DNA from: Gemmatimonadota bacterium
Lineage (GTDB): Bacteria; Latescibacterota; UBA2968; UBA8231
Assembly (NCBI GenBank): GCA_018660835.1
Contig: JABJJN010000018.1
Coordinates: forward strand, 62,001 to 126,000
Reading direction: 5' to 3'
DNA: 64,000 nt
Made by a program: the position numbers and the translations under genes. Under the pieces are notes generated by a model. The model ran no database searches, was not told where the DNA came from, and saw only the letters and a list, made by a program, of their open reading frames with translations. Below, piece by piece: positions 1 through 8,873 of the stretch (positions are counted from its first letter, which is position 1; each line of letters opens with the position of its first letter).

Positions 1-1649
1 CCGAATTGGAGAATGGCGACGTCCATCAACTCACCTACGCCGAGTTGGCAGAGCAGGTGGGCAAATGTGCCAATGGCTTACTCGAACTGGGGTTGGGGCA
101 CGGCGATCGCATTGGGCTCTACATGCCGATGACATGGGAAATTGCGGTTGCACTGCTGGCCATCGCCAGAATCGGCGCCATCGTCCTGCCCCTGTTTTCG
201 GGTTTTGCCGCCGGCGCCGTCGAACAGCGACTACAGGATGCAGGTGCCAAGGCGGTAATTACGGCGGATGGGTTTCATCGGCGTGGCAAGACTGTGCCGC
301 TTAAGCCGCAGGCTGATGCGGCGGCAGAGTCCGTATCCTCCTTGCGCCATCAGGTGGTGCTGAAGTTGGCAGGAAATGACGTCGCCATGGTGCCCGGACG
401 CGATCACTGGTGGCACGAACTGATTGCCCCGCAGAGTCCCGACTGTCCAGCGGCGGATACGGCCGCCGAAGACCCGTTGATGATCATTTACACATCCGGC
501 ACCACAGGCAAACCGAAGGGAGCGATCCACACACACTGCGGCTTCCCGGTGAAGGGCACGCAGGACATGACTTTCGGTCTGGATGTCAAACCGGGAGAGC
601 GGATCCACTGGGTGACTGATATGGGTTGGATGATGGGGCCCTGGCTCATTTTCGGTGCCACCGCCCTTGGTGCGACGGCCAGTGTGTACGAAGGCGCACC
701 TGATTTCCCCGGTCCTGGACGCATTTGGGAAATCGCTGAACGCCACAAAGTGGACGTTCTCGGGTTGTCCCCCACTCTGGTGCGCGCTCTCCAGGCGAAT
801 ACGGATCCCGCCGCCGCCGCCGCCGGCGTCGATCTGTCCTGCCTGCGAATGTTCGGATCGACTGGTGAGCCCTGGAACCCCGATCCCTTTCATTGGCTAT
901 TTGAAACCATCGGCGAGTCTCGACGTCCGATCATCAACTATACCGGTGGCACTGAGATCAGTGGTGGGATTCTGATGAGTAATTCCCTTCACCCCTTCAA
1001 GGCAGCTTCCTTCTCAGCACCTTGCCCGGGCATGGATGTCGACGTCGTGGACGATCAGGGGAATTCGCTGAAGGGTGAAGTCGGAGAACTGGTCATCCGT
1101 ACGCCATGGATTGGGATGACGCGCGGTTTCTGGCACGATGAAGACGACACCCGCTACCATGAGGCCTACTGGTCCAAGATACCCGGCATATGGGTCCACG
1201 GGGACTGGGCCCGCCTCGATGAAGATGGACAGTGGTGGATTCTTGGTCGCTCCGATGACACGATCAATGTGGGCGGTAAACGCTGCGGCCCAGCCGAGTT
1301 CGAGTCGATTCTCGTCGCTCACAGTGCCATCGTCGAAGCGGCTGCCGTCGGAGTACCGCACCCCGTGAAGGGAGCAGAGGTGATCTGTTTTTGTGTTCTC
1401 ACCCCTTCAACCGCGCCAAGTGACGCGCTCGCCGACGAACTGGGACAGAAGTGTGCCGACTTCCTCGGACGCCCCCTGCGGCCAGGCCGGGTTCTCTTCG
1501 TTCCGGACCTGCCGAGAACACGCAGTTCGAAGGTCATGCGACGGATCGTGCGATCCGCGTATCTGCTGCAGGATCCTGGTGACACGTCCAGTCTGGTGAA
1601 TCCAGAGGCAGTGGACTCGATCCGTCAGGCTGTGGCAGAGGCCACCTGA
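1..1649 (+). CDS. Acyl-CoA/acetyl-CoA synthetase (AMP-forming), 5' partial
   Basis: This is an AMP-forming acyl-CoA ligase that would activate a short carboxylic acid with ATP and CoA. The reading frame is open to the left edge, so the N-terminal cap of the ACS family (roughly 90 residues) lies outside the window. About 548 residues are visible. Counting from base 6, the ATP/AMP loop YTSGTTGKPKG is at about residues 162-172, the adenine-binding YTGGTE motif follows near 310, and the C-terminal hinge region has HGDWARLDEDGQWWILGR and DDTINVGGKR. The acetylatable lysine near the C-terminus lies in the RTRSSKVMRR segment. The last 25 bases overlap the end of the convergent flavoprotein gene. The exact acyl substrate cannot be read from the sequence. 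Confidence 0.9.
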   Translation, partial: ELENGDVHQLTYAELAEQVGKCANGLLELGLGHGDRIGLYMPMTWEIAVALLAIARIGAIVLPLFSGFAAGAVEQRLQDAGAKAVITADGFHRRGKTVPLKPQADAAAESVSSLRHQVVLKLAGNDVAMVPGRDHWWHELIAPQSPDCPAADTAAEDPLMIIYTSGTTGKPKGAIHTHCGFPVKGTQDMTFGLDVKPGERIHWVTDMGWMMGPWLIFGATALGATASVYEGAPDFPGPGRIWEIAERHKVDVLGLSPTLVRALQANTDPAAAAAGVDLSCLRMFGSTGEPWNPDPFHWLFETIGESRRPIINYTGGTEISGGILMSNSLHPFKAASFSAPCPGMDVDVVDDQGNSLKGEVGELVIRTPWIGMTRGFWHDEDDTRYHEAYWSKIPGIWVHGDWARLDEDGQWWILGRSDDTINVGGKRCGPAEFESILVAHSAIVEAAAVGVPHPVKGAEVICFCVLTPSTAPSDALADELGQKCADFLGRPLRPGRVLFVPDLPRTRSSKVMRRIVRSAYLLQDPGDTSSLVNPEAVDSIRQAVAEAT

Positions 1650-2797
1650 GGGCACTCACCGAGTTGGGCTGGCAGCGGCCCTCGAGTCTGGCGAACGAGC
1701 CAGTGGCTCAGACCGGGGGCGCAATTCATCCCCGCCACGACCATCCTGGTCAGCATCGGGTGACGCAACAGATAGTGCAGACCCGATCCCAGTCGGCGTC
1801 TTCTGCCGAACTTCGTAGATGCGAGTTGCCGCATTTGCTGATGAATCTGTTCCACCGGAAGTCTATTCTGAAGACCCTCGTCGATAAGCTGTGCCGCCAG
1901 CAAGCCACTTTGCAGGGCCATGGCCAGACCTTGCCCGAGGACCGGGGCCGGTGGGCCCGCAGCGTCCCCCACTGCAAGAAACCCAGGATCCTGCGCACGG
2001 AAATCGAATCCTGCACTCATCGCGAGACTACTCGAATCCAAAGACAAAACCCGTAAACGATTGTCCAAGTGTCTATTAGACCCCCTTATCTCTCCTATGT
2101 ATCGCATAGGATTCGAGATCGGTCGATCGGACATCAGGCAAAGATTCGCTCGGTCCCCCTCGATCTGAACGAGCCCTGCGTAACCGTGCGACAGCGGATA
2201 CAATTCAACAGCGTCTGGTAGGTGTTGGACCTCATCGCATGTGCAGTGGACTGCCAGGGCGAACCATGGATTCCGACGATGCACTGGCTGAGACTGCATG
2301 GGGACTCGTGCCTGGCTGCGGTGTCCGCCTGCGGCCACAGCGACGGCGGCCTCAATACGAGTCGCCTCGGTTCCTTCCCTGGCATGAACCATGACTCGGC
2401 CAGAGCCACCCTCGACTGCTCCCACTCTGCAACCGCGCAAGATCCGACCACCAGAGGCGAAAAAAGAGCGCTCCAGTTCTGCCGTGAGCAGACTGCGGCT
2501 GCACCCAACTCCGAGGCCGCCAACCGTCTGTCGCCAGTGATTGCCCGTATCTGGACAGATGACTGCCGCGCCGACAGCGTGAACACCCGCACGCATAAGT
2601 CTTGTGGAAAGACCGAGATCCTCTAAGACGCGCCAGCCATCACCGGAGAGAAATTCGCCACATAGCTTGCGGCGACGAATTCGGGCCTTCTCGGCCACCA
2701 TCACGCGCCTGCCCTGTCGAGACAAGGCCAACCCCGTCGCAAGCCCAGCAGGGCCGGCACCAACGACGAGTATCTCTGTCTGCCTTGTCGAAGTCAT
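1625..2797 (-). CDS. FAD-dependent oxidoreductase of a type III PKS cassette
   Basis: A flavoprotein of the geranylgeranyl reductase / aromatic hydroxylase superfamily, about 390 residues. The dinucleotide-binding motif VVGAGPAGLATGLALSRQG lies right after the start. The second FAD motif (FLAVGDAAGPPAPVLGQG) lies in the C-terminal half. I chose ATG at 2797 because it overlaps the stop of the upstream methyltransferase as ATGA and sits just ahead of the Rossmann fold; a longer frame to 3049 would add 84 uncharacteristic residues. Family knowledge: type III PKS, methyltransferase and flavoprotein occur together in phenolic-lipid clusters such as Streptomyces srsA-srsB-srsC, where the flavoprotein hydroxylates the ring. 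A similar tailoring role here is inference. Confidence 0.85.
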   Translation of the reverse strand: MTSTRQTEILVVGAGPAGLATGLALSRQGRRVMVAEKARIRRRKLCGEFLSGDGWRVLEDLGLSTRLMRAGVHAVGAAVICPDTGNHWRQTVGGLGVGCSRSLLTAELERSFFASGGRILRGCRVGAVEGGSGRVMVHAREGTEATRIEAAVAVAAGGHRSQARVPMQSQPVHRRNPWFALAVHCTCDEVQHLPDAVELYPLSHGYAGLVQIEGDRANLCLMSDRPISNPMRYIGEIRGSNRHLDNRLRVLSLDSSSLAMSAGFDFRAQDPGFLAVGDAAGPPAPVLGQGLAMALQSGLLAAQLIDEGLQNRLPVEQIHQQMRQLASTKFGRRRRLGSGLHYLLRHPMLTRMVVAGMNCAPGLSHWLVRQTRGPLPAQLGECPQVASATA

Positions 2798-3582
2798 GAG
2801 CCGGATCGTTGACTGTAACTCATTAAGCCCAACCAGCGGAATGGCCAGACCCACCCCAGTCTGGTCCAGGGTTGGCCCACTCCAGTGGCAATGCTCTGCA
2901 ACTCTGCCCGATGAAACCCCCGCAGAATTGACAGGGGGCCGTCCTGGGGGACCATGGTGCTGCGACACAGAATCCTTGTCCCCCATCGGGTCACCCAATA
3001 GGGCAGTCGACTGGCATGGAGATCGTTCACAATGAGGCCCTTGCAACACATTTTGAGAGCCACACGGAGGAACTGTACGATGTCACCCTGGCGGAAGTGA
3101 TGGAGAAACAGACCGAAGTGGATGATATCCACTGCCCCCTCTCGACAAGGTAGATGCCTTGCATCTGCTTGCAGGACAATCCATTGCACATCTATCTCGC
3201 CCCCATTCCCCGTACACGGGCTGATCTGCCGACAGGTGTGCCGATTGAAGTCGAGCAGGATGATTCGAAGCTTCTGAACCCCTGCATTCACCGCCCAATC
3301 TCGTAAGGGAGCGACGATGTCGCCGCCGCCGCAGCCCACATCGAGAACTGTCAGGCTTGGGGGGGCTGTGCCGGGGGGATAATGCGAGTGTAGACCGGAG
3401 AGAAAGGCACGGTGTCCACCCAGATGACGATTAATCCAGCCCAATTCCTCGAGAGCGAGGTGCAGGTCCTCCCCGTCCGCCTCAGGCAGATCCATGACCT
3501 CCTGCTGAGCCAACCATCGATCTCGGCGTTCGGACAGCTGTCTCAAGATGGCGGACTTACAGACTGGGGCTTGCTCCAGCAC
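2794..3582 (-). CDS. Class I SAM-dependent methyltransferase of the PKS cassette
   Basis: A 262-residue methyltransferase with the SAM-binding motif I VLDVGCGGGDIVAPL and a following acidic residue segment (ILLDFNRHTC). The N-terminal helix region has the EVMD...INRHLGG pattern seen in methyltransferases next to bacterial type III polyketide synthases. The start at 3582 overlaps the upstream synthase by 40 bases; an internal methionine 29 codons later is possible, but it would break the conserved N-terminal pattern. It overlaps the downstream flavoprotein as ATGA, so the three genes are probably translated as a coupled set. The likely role is methylation of the aromatic or pyrone product (inference). 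Confidence 0.85.
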   Translation of the reverse strand: MLEQAPVCKSAILRQLSERRDRWLAQQEVMDLPEADGEDLHLALEELGWINRHLGGHRAFLSGLHSHYPPGTAPPSLTVLDVGCGGGDIVAPLRDWAVNAGVQKLRIILLDFNRHTCRQISPCTGNGGEIDVQWIVLQADARHLPCREGAVDIIHFGLFLHHFRQGDIVQFLRVALKMCCKGLIVNDLHASRLPYWVTRWGTRILCRSTMVPQDGPLSILRGFHRAELQSIATGVGQPWTRLGWVWPFRWLGLMSYSQRSGS

Positions 3583-4619
3583 ATGCCTTCAATGCTGGGC
3601 CCTGGACCAAAGGCGATCAAGCGTCCCTGGGTTGGCACCTGATCGTAACGCTCCAGGGCGAACAACACCGTCGGCGAAGACATATTGCCAAAATCCGCAA
3701 GGGTTCCAAGGGAAGGCGCAAGATCGTGAGAGGTGAGCCCAAGTTGCTCTCCAATTGCCTCCACGATGGCTCGTCCCCCAGGATGAATAACCCAGCCCGA
3801 TCGCTCTTCTGGATCGTCCACGGGCATCTTCGCCACCAGACGTTCAACACCATCGGCAAGGATCCCAGGCAGACGACGGCCCAGGCCCATCACGAATCCT
3901 CCCCCATCGCCCAGCCGCCATGTGAGCAGGCCTGGATCAGCATGTAGTTTCAGGGAACAGAACGAGCGCAGGCACAAGGTCGGACTCGGTGCGATCTGCC
4001 GCCGGCTGATCAAAGCTGCCGCGGCACCATCGGCAAAGTGCGTTGCAATGATCATCTGCTCTGCGGATCTCAGACTGCTGCCGAAATGGAGCGTACAGAG
4101 CTCCACACACAGGAGCAGGACCACGGCATCGGGGTCGCTGGCGCAGTAGGCGTCGGCCAACCGCAGGCCTTGCAGCGCCGCGCCGCACCCCATGAAACCA
4201 ACCTGCACGTGGTGGACGTGGTCCTGCAGACCCAACCGATCAGACAGAGCCTGCGCGGGTCCTGGCGCTGCAAACCCCGTGCAAGTCACCCAGATGACGT
4301 GTGTGATCTCGTCGAGGCGGGCATCCGTTCGCTTCAACAAAGAAGCCGTTGCGCCTTCTGCCAGTTTTAGCGCTTCCCTCTCGTAGCGCCGCATTCGCTC
4401 ATTCAGAGAATGCGATGATGGATCACAACTTGTTGTGGCAGTATCACTTGAGCACTCATAATTAAATCCATCCATGAACTCAGGCACGCAGGTGTGTCGG
4501 CGCCGAATCCCGGATGCGTGCACCCGTTCCTGCAGCCACTGCTTACGCCGCGGCGACAGATCCAGGACCTCGGCCAGATATTGGATTGTGTGAGCGCTTG
4601 TCACCACGTCCGGCGGCAC
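3543..4619 (-). CDS. Type III polyketide synthase (chalcone/stilbene synthase family)
   Basis: A thiolase-fold ketosynthase of about 358 residues. The catalytic triad is complete: Cys145 in GFMGCGAALQG, His279 in WVIHPGGRAI and Asn312 in DFGNMSSPTVLF. The family signature near the C-terminus (AFGPGPSIEGM) is present. These enzymes extend an acyl-CoA starter with malonyl-CoA and cyclise the chain to alkylpyrones, resorcinols or related rings. The annotated start is GTG at 4619. The N-terminus looks slightly short (it begins at the PP-D-V-V segment that normally follows a first beta strand), and the frame stays open upstream into the SRPBCC gene without an ATG, so the true start may lie 10-20 codons earlier on a non-ATG codon. 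Product class is not predictable by eye. Confidence 0.9.
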   Translation of the reverse strand: MPPDVVTSAHTIQYLAEVLDLSPRRKQWLQERVHASGIRRRHTCVPEFMDGFNYECSSDTATTSCDPSSHSLNERMRRYEREALKLAEGATASLLKRTDARLDEITHVIWVTCTGFAAPGPAQALSDRLGLQDHVHHVQVGFMGCGAALQGLRLADAYCASDPDAVVLLLCVELCTLHFGSSLRSAEQMIIATHFADGAAAALISRRQIAPSPTLCLRSFCSLKLHADPGLLTWRLGDGGGFVMGLGRRLPGILADGVERLVAKMPVDDPEERSGWVIHPGGRAIVEAIGEQLGLTSHDLAPSLGTLADFGNMSSPTVLFALERYDQVPTQGRLIAFGPGPSIEGMCWSKPQSVSPPS

Positions 4620-4654
4620 GACCCCAGTTGGGCCCCAAAGGTGGGCACGTGACG

Positions 4655-5293
4655 TCAGTGCGATGCGACCCTCGAACCAGCCGCCAGACCTTCCGAAACG
4701 GATCCGGCATCCTCGAGGACACCCAAGATGGCGGTCAGCGTTTGATCAAGATGACGGCGGACGATAAAGCGTAGAACAAAACCTGGGATCGCTTGGCGCA
4801 GGCGAACCCGAGCCTCGTATTCCAGGCGAACGCCCTGCCCACTGGCGGCGGGGGAGACCGTCCACGACCCGGCGTAATCGTGCAAGCTGCCGCTCATCTG
4901 GCGGAAACGAAGTCGTGTGCGCGCCGGATCATCAGCAAAGACCAATCTGGTGCGAAAGGTCCATGGGAAGACGAGCTTCGTCGTGAAGACCTGCTGGACT
5001 GTCCAGATTGAATCAGTGCGATCAACGACATAGCTACTGTCCAGCGACGGAAGATAGCCGTCGGATCCATCGAAATCCGTCAACACATCCCATGCTCGGT
5101 GCGCTTGAGCAGACGACTCAATCGCCGCTGAGATTGTCACAAAGCCATCGCTGATCTCAACATCTCGGTGCAGGACCGTTGCCTGCGCCGTGCCGATGGA
5201 TAGGGCAACCAAAGCGACAGTAAGCAGGCGGATGGCAGAAATGGGAAAGTGCGGGCGGATGGGCAGAACCCTGAGGTGGAGACGCGGCTTCAT
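4655..5293 (-). CDS. Secreted SRPBCC (START/polyketide cyclase-like) protein
   Basis: A 212-residue protein with a basic N-terminus followed by a hydrophobic stretch (ISAIRLLTVALVALSIGTAQA), which reads as a signal peptide. The remainder matches the SRPBCC/START fold pattern: AHRAWDVLTDFDGSDGYLPS early, then paired strands with RTRLVFADDPARTRLRFR and a long C-terminal helix. It is the first gene of the minus-strand run that continues with the polyketide synthase, 36 bases before that gene's annotated start. SRPBCC proteins bind hydrophobic ligands, and some act as aromatase/cyclases or lipid carriers. A periplasmic carrier for the cassette's lipid product is my inference; a family-level call is all the sequence supports. 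Confidence 0.7.
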   Translation of the reverse strand: MKPRLHLRVLPIRPHFPISAIRLLTVALVALSIGTAQATVLHRDVEISDGFVTISAAIESSAQAHRAWDVLTDFDGSDGYLPSLDSSYVVDRTDSIWTVQQVFTTKLVFPWTFRTRLVFADDPARTRLRFRQMSGSLHDYAGSWTVSPAASGQGVRLEYEARVRLRQAIPGFVLRFIVRRHLDQTLTAILGVLEDAGSVSEGLAAGSRVASH

Positions 5294-5443
5294 GGCGTAT
5301 CACGGCCTGACAAGAATCACATTCTGACAAATAGATGCCAGGAAAGCGACGAAAGATTCAGTGGCGCTGTATTTCGGCGTGTTCAGTTCGGCCGCATCGG
5401 CATGGATCAACCGATGACACATAAGTTACTGTTGTTCAACGCC

Positions 5444-6289
5444 TTAATCGGCAACAAGATCGTACATAGGGGCAACGGCACCAAACATTCCCGGATACCG
5501 AAAGCGTGCTGCATCCCTCGCAGCAATTTGGGCAAGAACGGAGCTGTTGACCAGGCATCGCTGGCGCTCGAAGAGTGCGTCGTCTGCACCAGCCTGGTAG
5601 CTCCCCGCCGCCTTCGCCGTACGATGCTCAGCCTCAATCGATTCATTCTGTACCAGATCAGACATCTGCCGCATAAAGGCTGTCACTTGTTGCTGGATCT
5701 GAGCGGGTTCAGAGGCTGCGAGCTTGTTAAAAGCTCTGTGCGTCAGCAAGACCCGCTGTGCGGGGTCGTCTGGAACGGACTCGGCCTCGTCCCCCATCCA
5801 GGCAACCGCGTGACCGGCGAGGGGCGTACGATCCTCTGTCTGAAAAGCCACCAGAACTCGGCCTTTCTCTCGAGGCAGAGCGCGTATGCGCTGTACATGT
5901 CCGGGGAGAAAGGTGAGATCCTCCCCCTCCTCGACAGACACGGTGGTTTGCGACCCATCCGCTGCGATTCGATCACACCAGGCTTGATCGGCACCGTAGA
6001 TTCTGACGTGCTCGTGCGGACGGCCATGCACACCACATCGGCCAAAGGGCACCGAGACGCCCCACTCCAGTCCACCTTCGAGTGGCTCAGCACCGACGGA
6101 TTCCGCTTGCACGCTGGCATCAAAGGAGACACCCACATGATCAGCGATGGCCCTGGCGAGGGCATCAGCCTCGACAGCGGCGTCCGAATCAACAGGCTGT
6201 ATCCCCGTTGGCCCCACCTGCGCACGGAAGAGTGTGGCGAAACCGAACAGACGAGGAACGAGTGGGTCCTTCTGACCGGCCTGGGTCAC
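5444..6289 (-). CDS. Unknown protein coupled to a DegT aminotransferase
   Basis: A 281-residue soluble protein that I do not recognise. It has no signal peptide or membrane helix. Visible elements are a His-containing segment (GRPHEHVRIYGADQAWCD), a GEDLTFLPGHVQRIRALP stretch that looks like a beta-rich core, and an Ala/Gln-rich helical C-terminal half. The start ATG overlaps the stop of the upstream aminotransferase as ATGA, which argues that it is real and works with that enzyme. Codon usage looks like its neighbours. A long open frame exists on the opposite strand over the same bases, but it lacks coding character and a convincing start. The product may modify or receive the amino-compound made by the aminotransferase (inference). 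Confidence 0.65.
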   Translation of the reverse strand: MTQAGQKDPLVPRLFGFATLFRAQVGPTGIQPVDSDAAVEADALARAIADHVGVSFDASVQAESVGAEPLEGGLEWGVSVPFGRCGVHGRPHEHVRIYGADQAWCDRIAADGSQTTVSVEEGEDLTFLPGHVQRIRALPREKGRVLVAFQTEDRTPLAGHAVAWMGDEAESVPDDPAQRVLLTHRAFNKLAASEPAQIQQQVTAFMRQMSDLVQNESIEAEHRTAKAAGSYQAGADDALFERQRCLVNSSVLAQIAARDAARFRYPGMFGAVAPMYDLVAD

Positions 6290-7572
6290 TGGAGTTGATC
6301 CGCATTCTCTGCCACTTTACGGAACGCGGCAACGTATTCGTCGATCTGCTCAGGACGATAGTGTTTGAACCAGGGGATGCTGAAACACCGTTCCGGCAAC
6401 GTTTCGGTGACGGGCAAGCTCCCGAGCGGCTGTCTCACATCCCGATCAGAGAACGCATTCCGTGTCGGCTTGCCATCTCCGTAAATATCTGCCTCGTTGA
6501 GCACGGGATGCAGATGCATCAGCGGATTGGCACCTGGCCGTGCAGAGAAACCCTCAGGAATCTCGGCATTCACCGCTTCACAGTATCGGGCCACGGGCAG
6601 ACCGTTCAATTCCTCTGGACGATACAGACCCTTTGCCGCATACCACCCGCCCATGGTGTCTCCCGTAGCAACCGCTGGTCGATGGGCACAGATGCCTGGG
6701 GTTCCCTCGAGGCGATCCCAGAAATAGTTCATCGCCTCCTGGATCACAGCCATCTTCTCGCGATAGCCCTTCAGCTGCACTCGGCCCACAGCCGACGACA
6801 GTTGATGCATACGATACTTGTATCCACCTAAAGGCATGCCTGCGAACGGTTTAACCTCTTCGTCCTGCAGCTGACCGGTACGTCCATAGTGCCCCCACGC
6901 AGCAGCACGTTCGTAGATCTGTTGGTCCTCGGTCACCAGGAAACCACCTTCACCACAGGGCAAAGACTTTCCCGACATGATGGACATGGCGCCCACGTGA
7001 CCAAGGGTTCCGACGAGTCGCCCTTTGTAGAGTGCCCCTTGGGCATGCGACACGTCCTCCACCACTTTGATCCCATGCTTTTCAGCGATCTCCATGATGG
7101 GATCCATATCGGTCGGATGACCGCAGTAATGGACCGGCACGATCGCCTTTGTCCTGTCCGTGATCCGGTGCTCGATGTCAGCCGGATCAAGGGTCAATGT
7201 ATTCGGGTCCATTTCGCTGAACACGACGGTGGCGCCAAGAGAGAAAACCTGTAAGGAACTACCCCAGTAGGTCATGCTCTGAGAGATCACCTCATCGCCC
7301 CGGCGCACGCCCACAGCCCATAGGGCCGCCTGGATTGCCGCTGTGCCCGTGTTGTGACACAACACGTGGGGTGCCCCGAACCATTTCTTCAAATCATCTT
7401 CGAACTTCAGCGTCACGTCCGTCGCAGACATGGCGCCACGGCGCAATACGTCCAGCACGGCTGCTTCGTCTTCTTCGGTAATGATGGGCCAGGTGAACAG
7501 ATCACCCGTTGGCACGCTCACGGCGGGGGAGCCCCCTGCAATCGCCAGCGCACTGTCAGTCGTCGCACTCAT
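6286..7572 (-). CDS. DegT/DnrJ/EryC1/StrS family aminotransferase
   Basis: A PLP-dependent aminotransferase of 428 residues, the family that aminates keto-sugars or cyclitols using glutamate or glutamine. The PLP-lysine lies in SGKSLPCGEGGF, preceded by the conserved acid patch VVEDVSHAQGALYKGRLVG. The N-terminal segment FGAPHVLCHNTGTAAIQAAL forms the cofactor-phosphate site. It heads a two-gene unit: its stop overlaps the next start as ATGA. It lies outside the main polysaccharide locus and does not sit beside sugar-nucleotide genes, so the substrate could be a cyclitol or other small keto compound rather than a nucleotide sugar. The subfamily cannot be resolved by eye. Confidence 0.88.
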   Translation of the reverse strand: MSATTDSALAIAGGSPAVSVPTGDLFTWPIITEEDEAAVLDVLRRGAMSATDVTLKFEDDLKKWFGAPHVLCHNTGTAAIQAALWAVGVRRGDEVISQSMTYWGSSLQVFSLGATVVFSEMDPNTLTLDPADIEHRITDRTKAIVPVHYCGHPTDMDPIMEIAEKHGIKVVEDVSHAQGALYKGRLVGTLGHVGAMSIMSGKSLPCGEGGFLVTEDQQIYERAAAWGHYGRTGQLQDEEVKPFAGMPLGGYKYRMHQLSSAVGRVQLKGYREKMAVIQEAMNYFWDRLEGTPGICAHRPAVATGDTMGGWYAAKGLYRPEELNGLPVARYCEAVNAEIPEGFSARPGANPLMHLHPVLNEADIYGDGKPTRNAFSDRDVRQPLGSLPVTETLPERCFSIPWFKHYRPEQIDEYVAAFRKVAENADQLQ

Positions 7573-7624
7573 GCGTCTCTCCAGTTGGTTGTCGGCCTTG
7601 GGTCAGTAAGGTCAGTCTTCGTTT

Positions 7625-8593
7625 TCAAGCGCCATCACTCTTGGACAGCTCTATCAGATAACGAGCGGAGGGCATCTCATGGTGCTCCCACACTCGCCGG
7701 ATCTCCCCGTCTTGCACCAGGGCCAAACGCGGCCAGCCGTGGCGCCAGGTGAGTCGCTTCCAGTCCGAGCCGGAAATGGTGGCGATGGAGTATTTTGGCT
7801 GTAGTTGCTTGATGAATTCGGCCAGGTAACTCGACTCCGGGGCGAATGTGTGAAGGGCGACGATCGGTGGCATGCCAGGCGTCTCGGCCCAATGATTGAG
7901 TTTGGGCACTGCTGCAGCACAGCGACCGCAGCGCGGGCTGAACAACTCGAGCAGATACGTCCCCTCAGACAGGTCAATCGCTGGATCTGAGAGTTCAATG
8001 CCGGTCAGTATCACCCCTGGTTTTAGATCAGAGCTGGCAATTCGATCGGATTCTGGCAGATAACCGACCAATACCAGAATGAGTGCGACCGCCGTGACGC
8101 CGATAACCGATCGACGGGTGACAAAACTGGGCGTCCACCGTTGGCTGCCAAATCGCCAGGCAACCAGCAGCAGTCCCATCATGGCAAGATCCTCGATCAG
8201 CGCTTCACCAGGGGTCCTCTCAACCAGCGTGCCAAAACATCCGCAGTTGATATCGGCATCCTGCTGCCATGCATGCCCTGTAAGCGCAATGAAAAGCCCC
8301 AACAGACCAATCGCCAGCGGGAAGCTCCATCGGCGTCGCCAGTTGGCCAGCAGGGCGACGCCCAGACCGGTTTCCAGCGCCGGCAAAATGAAGACGGCGA
8401 TGGCACCCAACTGGGGCCAGGCTTCGCGCGGGACATTGAGCAATTCCACATACGAAATCGCCTCCCAATAGAAGACGATGGGCTCATAGGCCTTGGCCAA
8501 ACCTGCGACAAGGAAAGTGATCCCCATCAGCCACCGTGCCGCTGCACCGCACGCGGACAGCCACGATGGCGTTGTCGGCGTTGTTTCGCTCAT
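7625..8593 (-). CDS. MauE/DoxX-like membrane protein fused to a thioredoxin-like domain
   Basis: A 322-residue protein with two parts. Residues 1-180 are a MauE-type four-helix membrane domain (for example WLMGITFLVAGLAKAYEP and AIGLLGLFIALTGHAW) with a conserved extracytoplasmic-side INCGCFG (Cys117-Cys119). Residues 190-322 form a thioredoxin-like domain with a CGRC centre at 222-225 (LELFSPRCGRCAAAVP) and the expected cis-Pro region further on. MauE-like proteins with CGCFG are thought to pass electrons across the membrane to periplasmic thiol proteins, much as DsbD/CcdA do. The fusion suggests a self-contained thiol reductant or oxidant shuttle. The gene faces away from the glycosyltransferases and has no obvious client beside it. 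Confidence 0.8.
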   Translation of the reverse strand: MSETTPTTPSWLSACGAAARWLMGITFLVAGLAKAYEPIVFYWEAISYVELLNVPREAWPQLGAIAVFILPALETGLGVALLANWRRRWSFPLAIGLLGLFIALTGHAWQQDADINCGCFGTLVERTPGEALIEDLAMMGLLLVAWRFGSQRWTPSFVTRRSVIGVTAVALILVLVGYLPESDRIASSDLKPGVILTGIELSDPAIDLSEGTYLLELFSPRCGRCAAAVPKLNHWAETPGMPPIVALHTFAPESSYLAEFIKQLQPKYSIATISGSDWKRLTWRHGWPRLALVQDGEIRRVWEHHEMPSARYLIELSKSDGA

Positions 8594-8873
8594 GTAGACC
8601 CTCTGTTCCGGAAATTCGTTTTGTGGTTGTCCATTGACCGTGCACCGCCCTCTCGGCAGAGCGTGGCGTCATCTGCAGAATCTGAGCAATGAATCCCCTG
8701 TCCACAATGGCGATGATCCCCTTGGTAGCGACGCATTACAGATTGCCGCACACTCCCCCTCGCGTGCTGGCCAGATCTTCCTTATGTCTATGTTTAGTCT
8801 TCCTTTCCTGCCATTGGGCGCCCCGAATACAACCTGGGTTCCTCGCAGTCGAACCTGCAAGTGTCGAGAGAAC
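8594..8873. other. Divergent intergenic region, no element resolved
   Basis: About 280 bases separate the MauE-like gene (minus) from the first glycosyltransferase (plus). Promoters for both sides must lie here, but I see no convincing -35/-10 pair and no strong hairpin. A reading frame continuous with the glycosyltransferase extends back to 8634 but lacks a ribosome-binding site and family similarity. Confidence 0.4.

Noticed and set aside
805..830. GCC triplet run in the acyl-CoA synthetase gene
   Set aside because: Encodes a short alanine run inside an otherwise normal gene; common in GC-rich coding sequence.
5249..6298. Long plus-strand open frame (349 codons) opposite the DegT-coupled unknown gene
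   Set aside because: No ribosome-binding site and no family-like composition. The minus-strand gene is coupled by ATGA to a real enzyme and has normal codon use.
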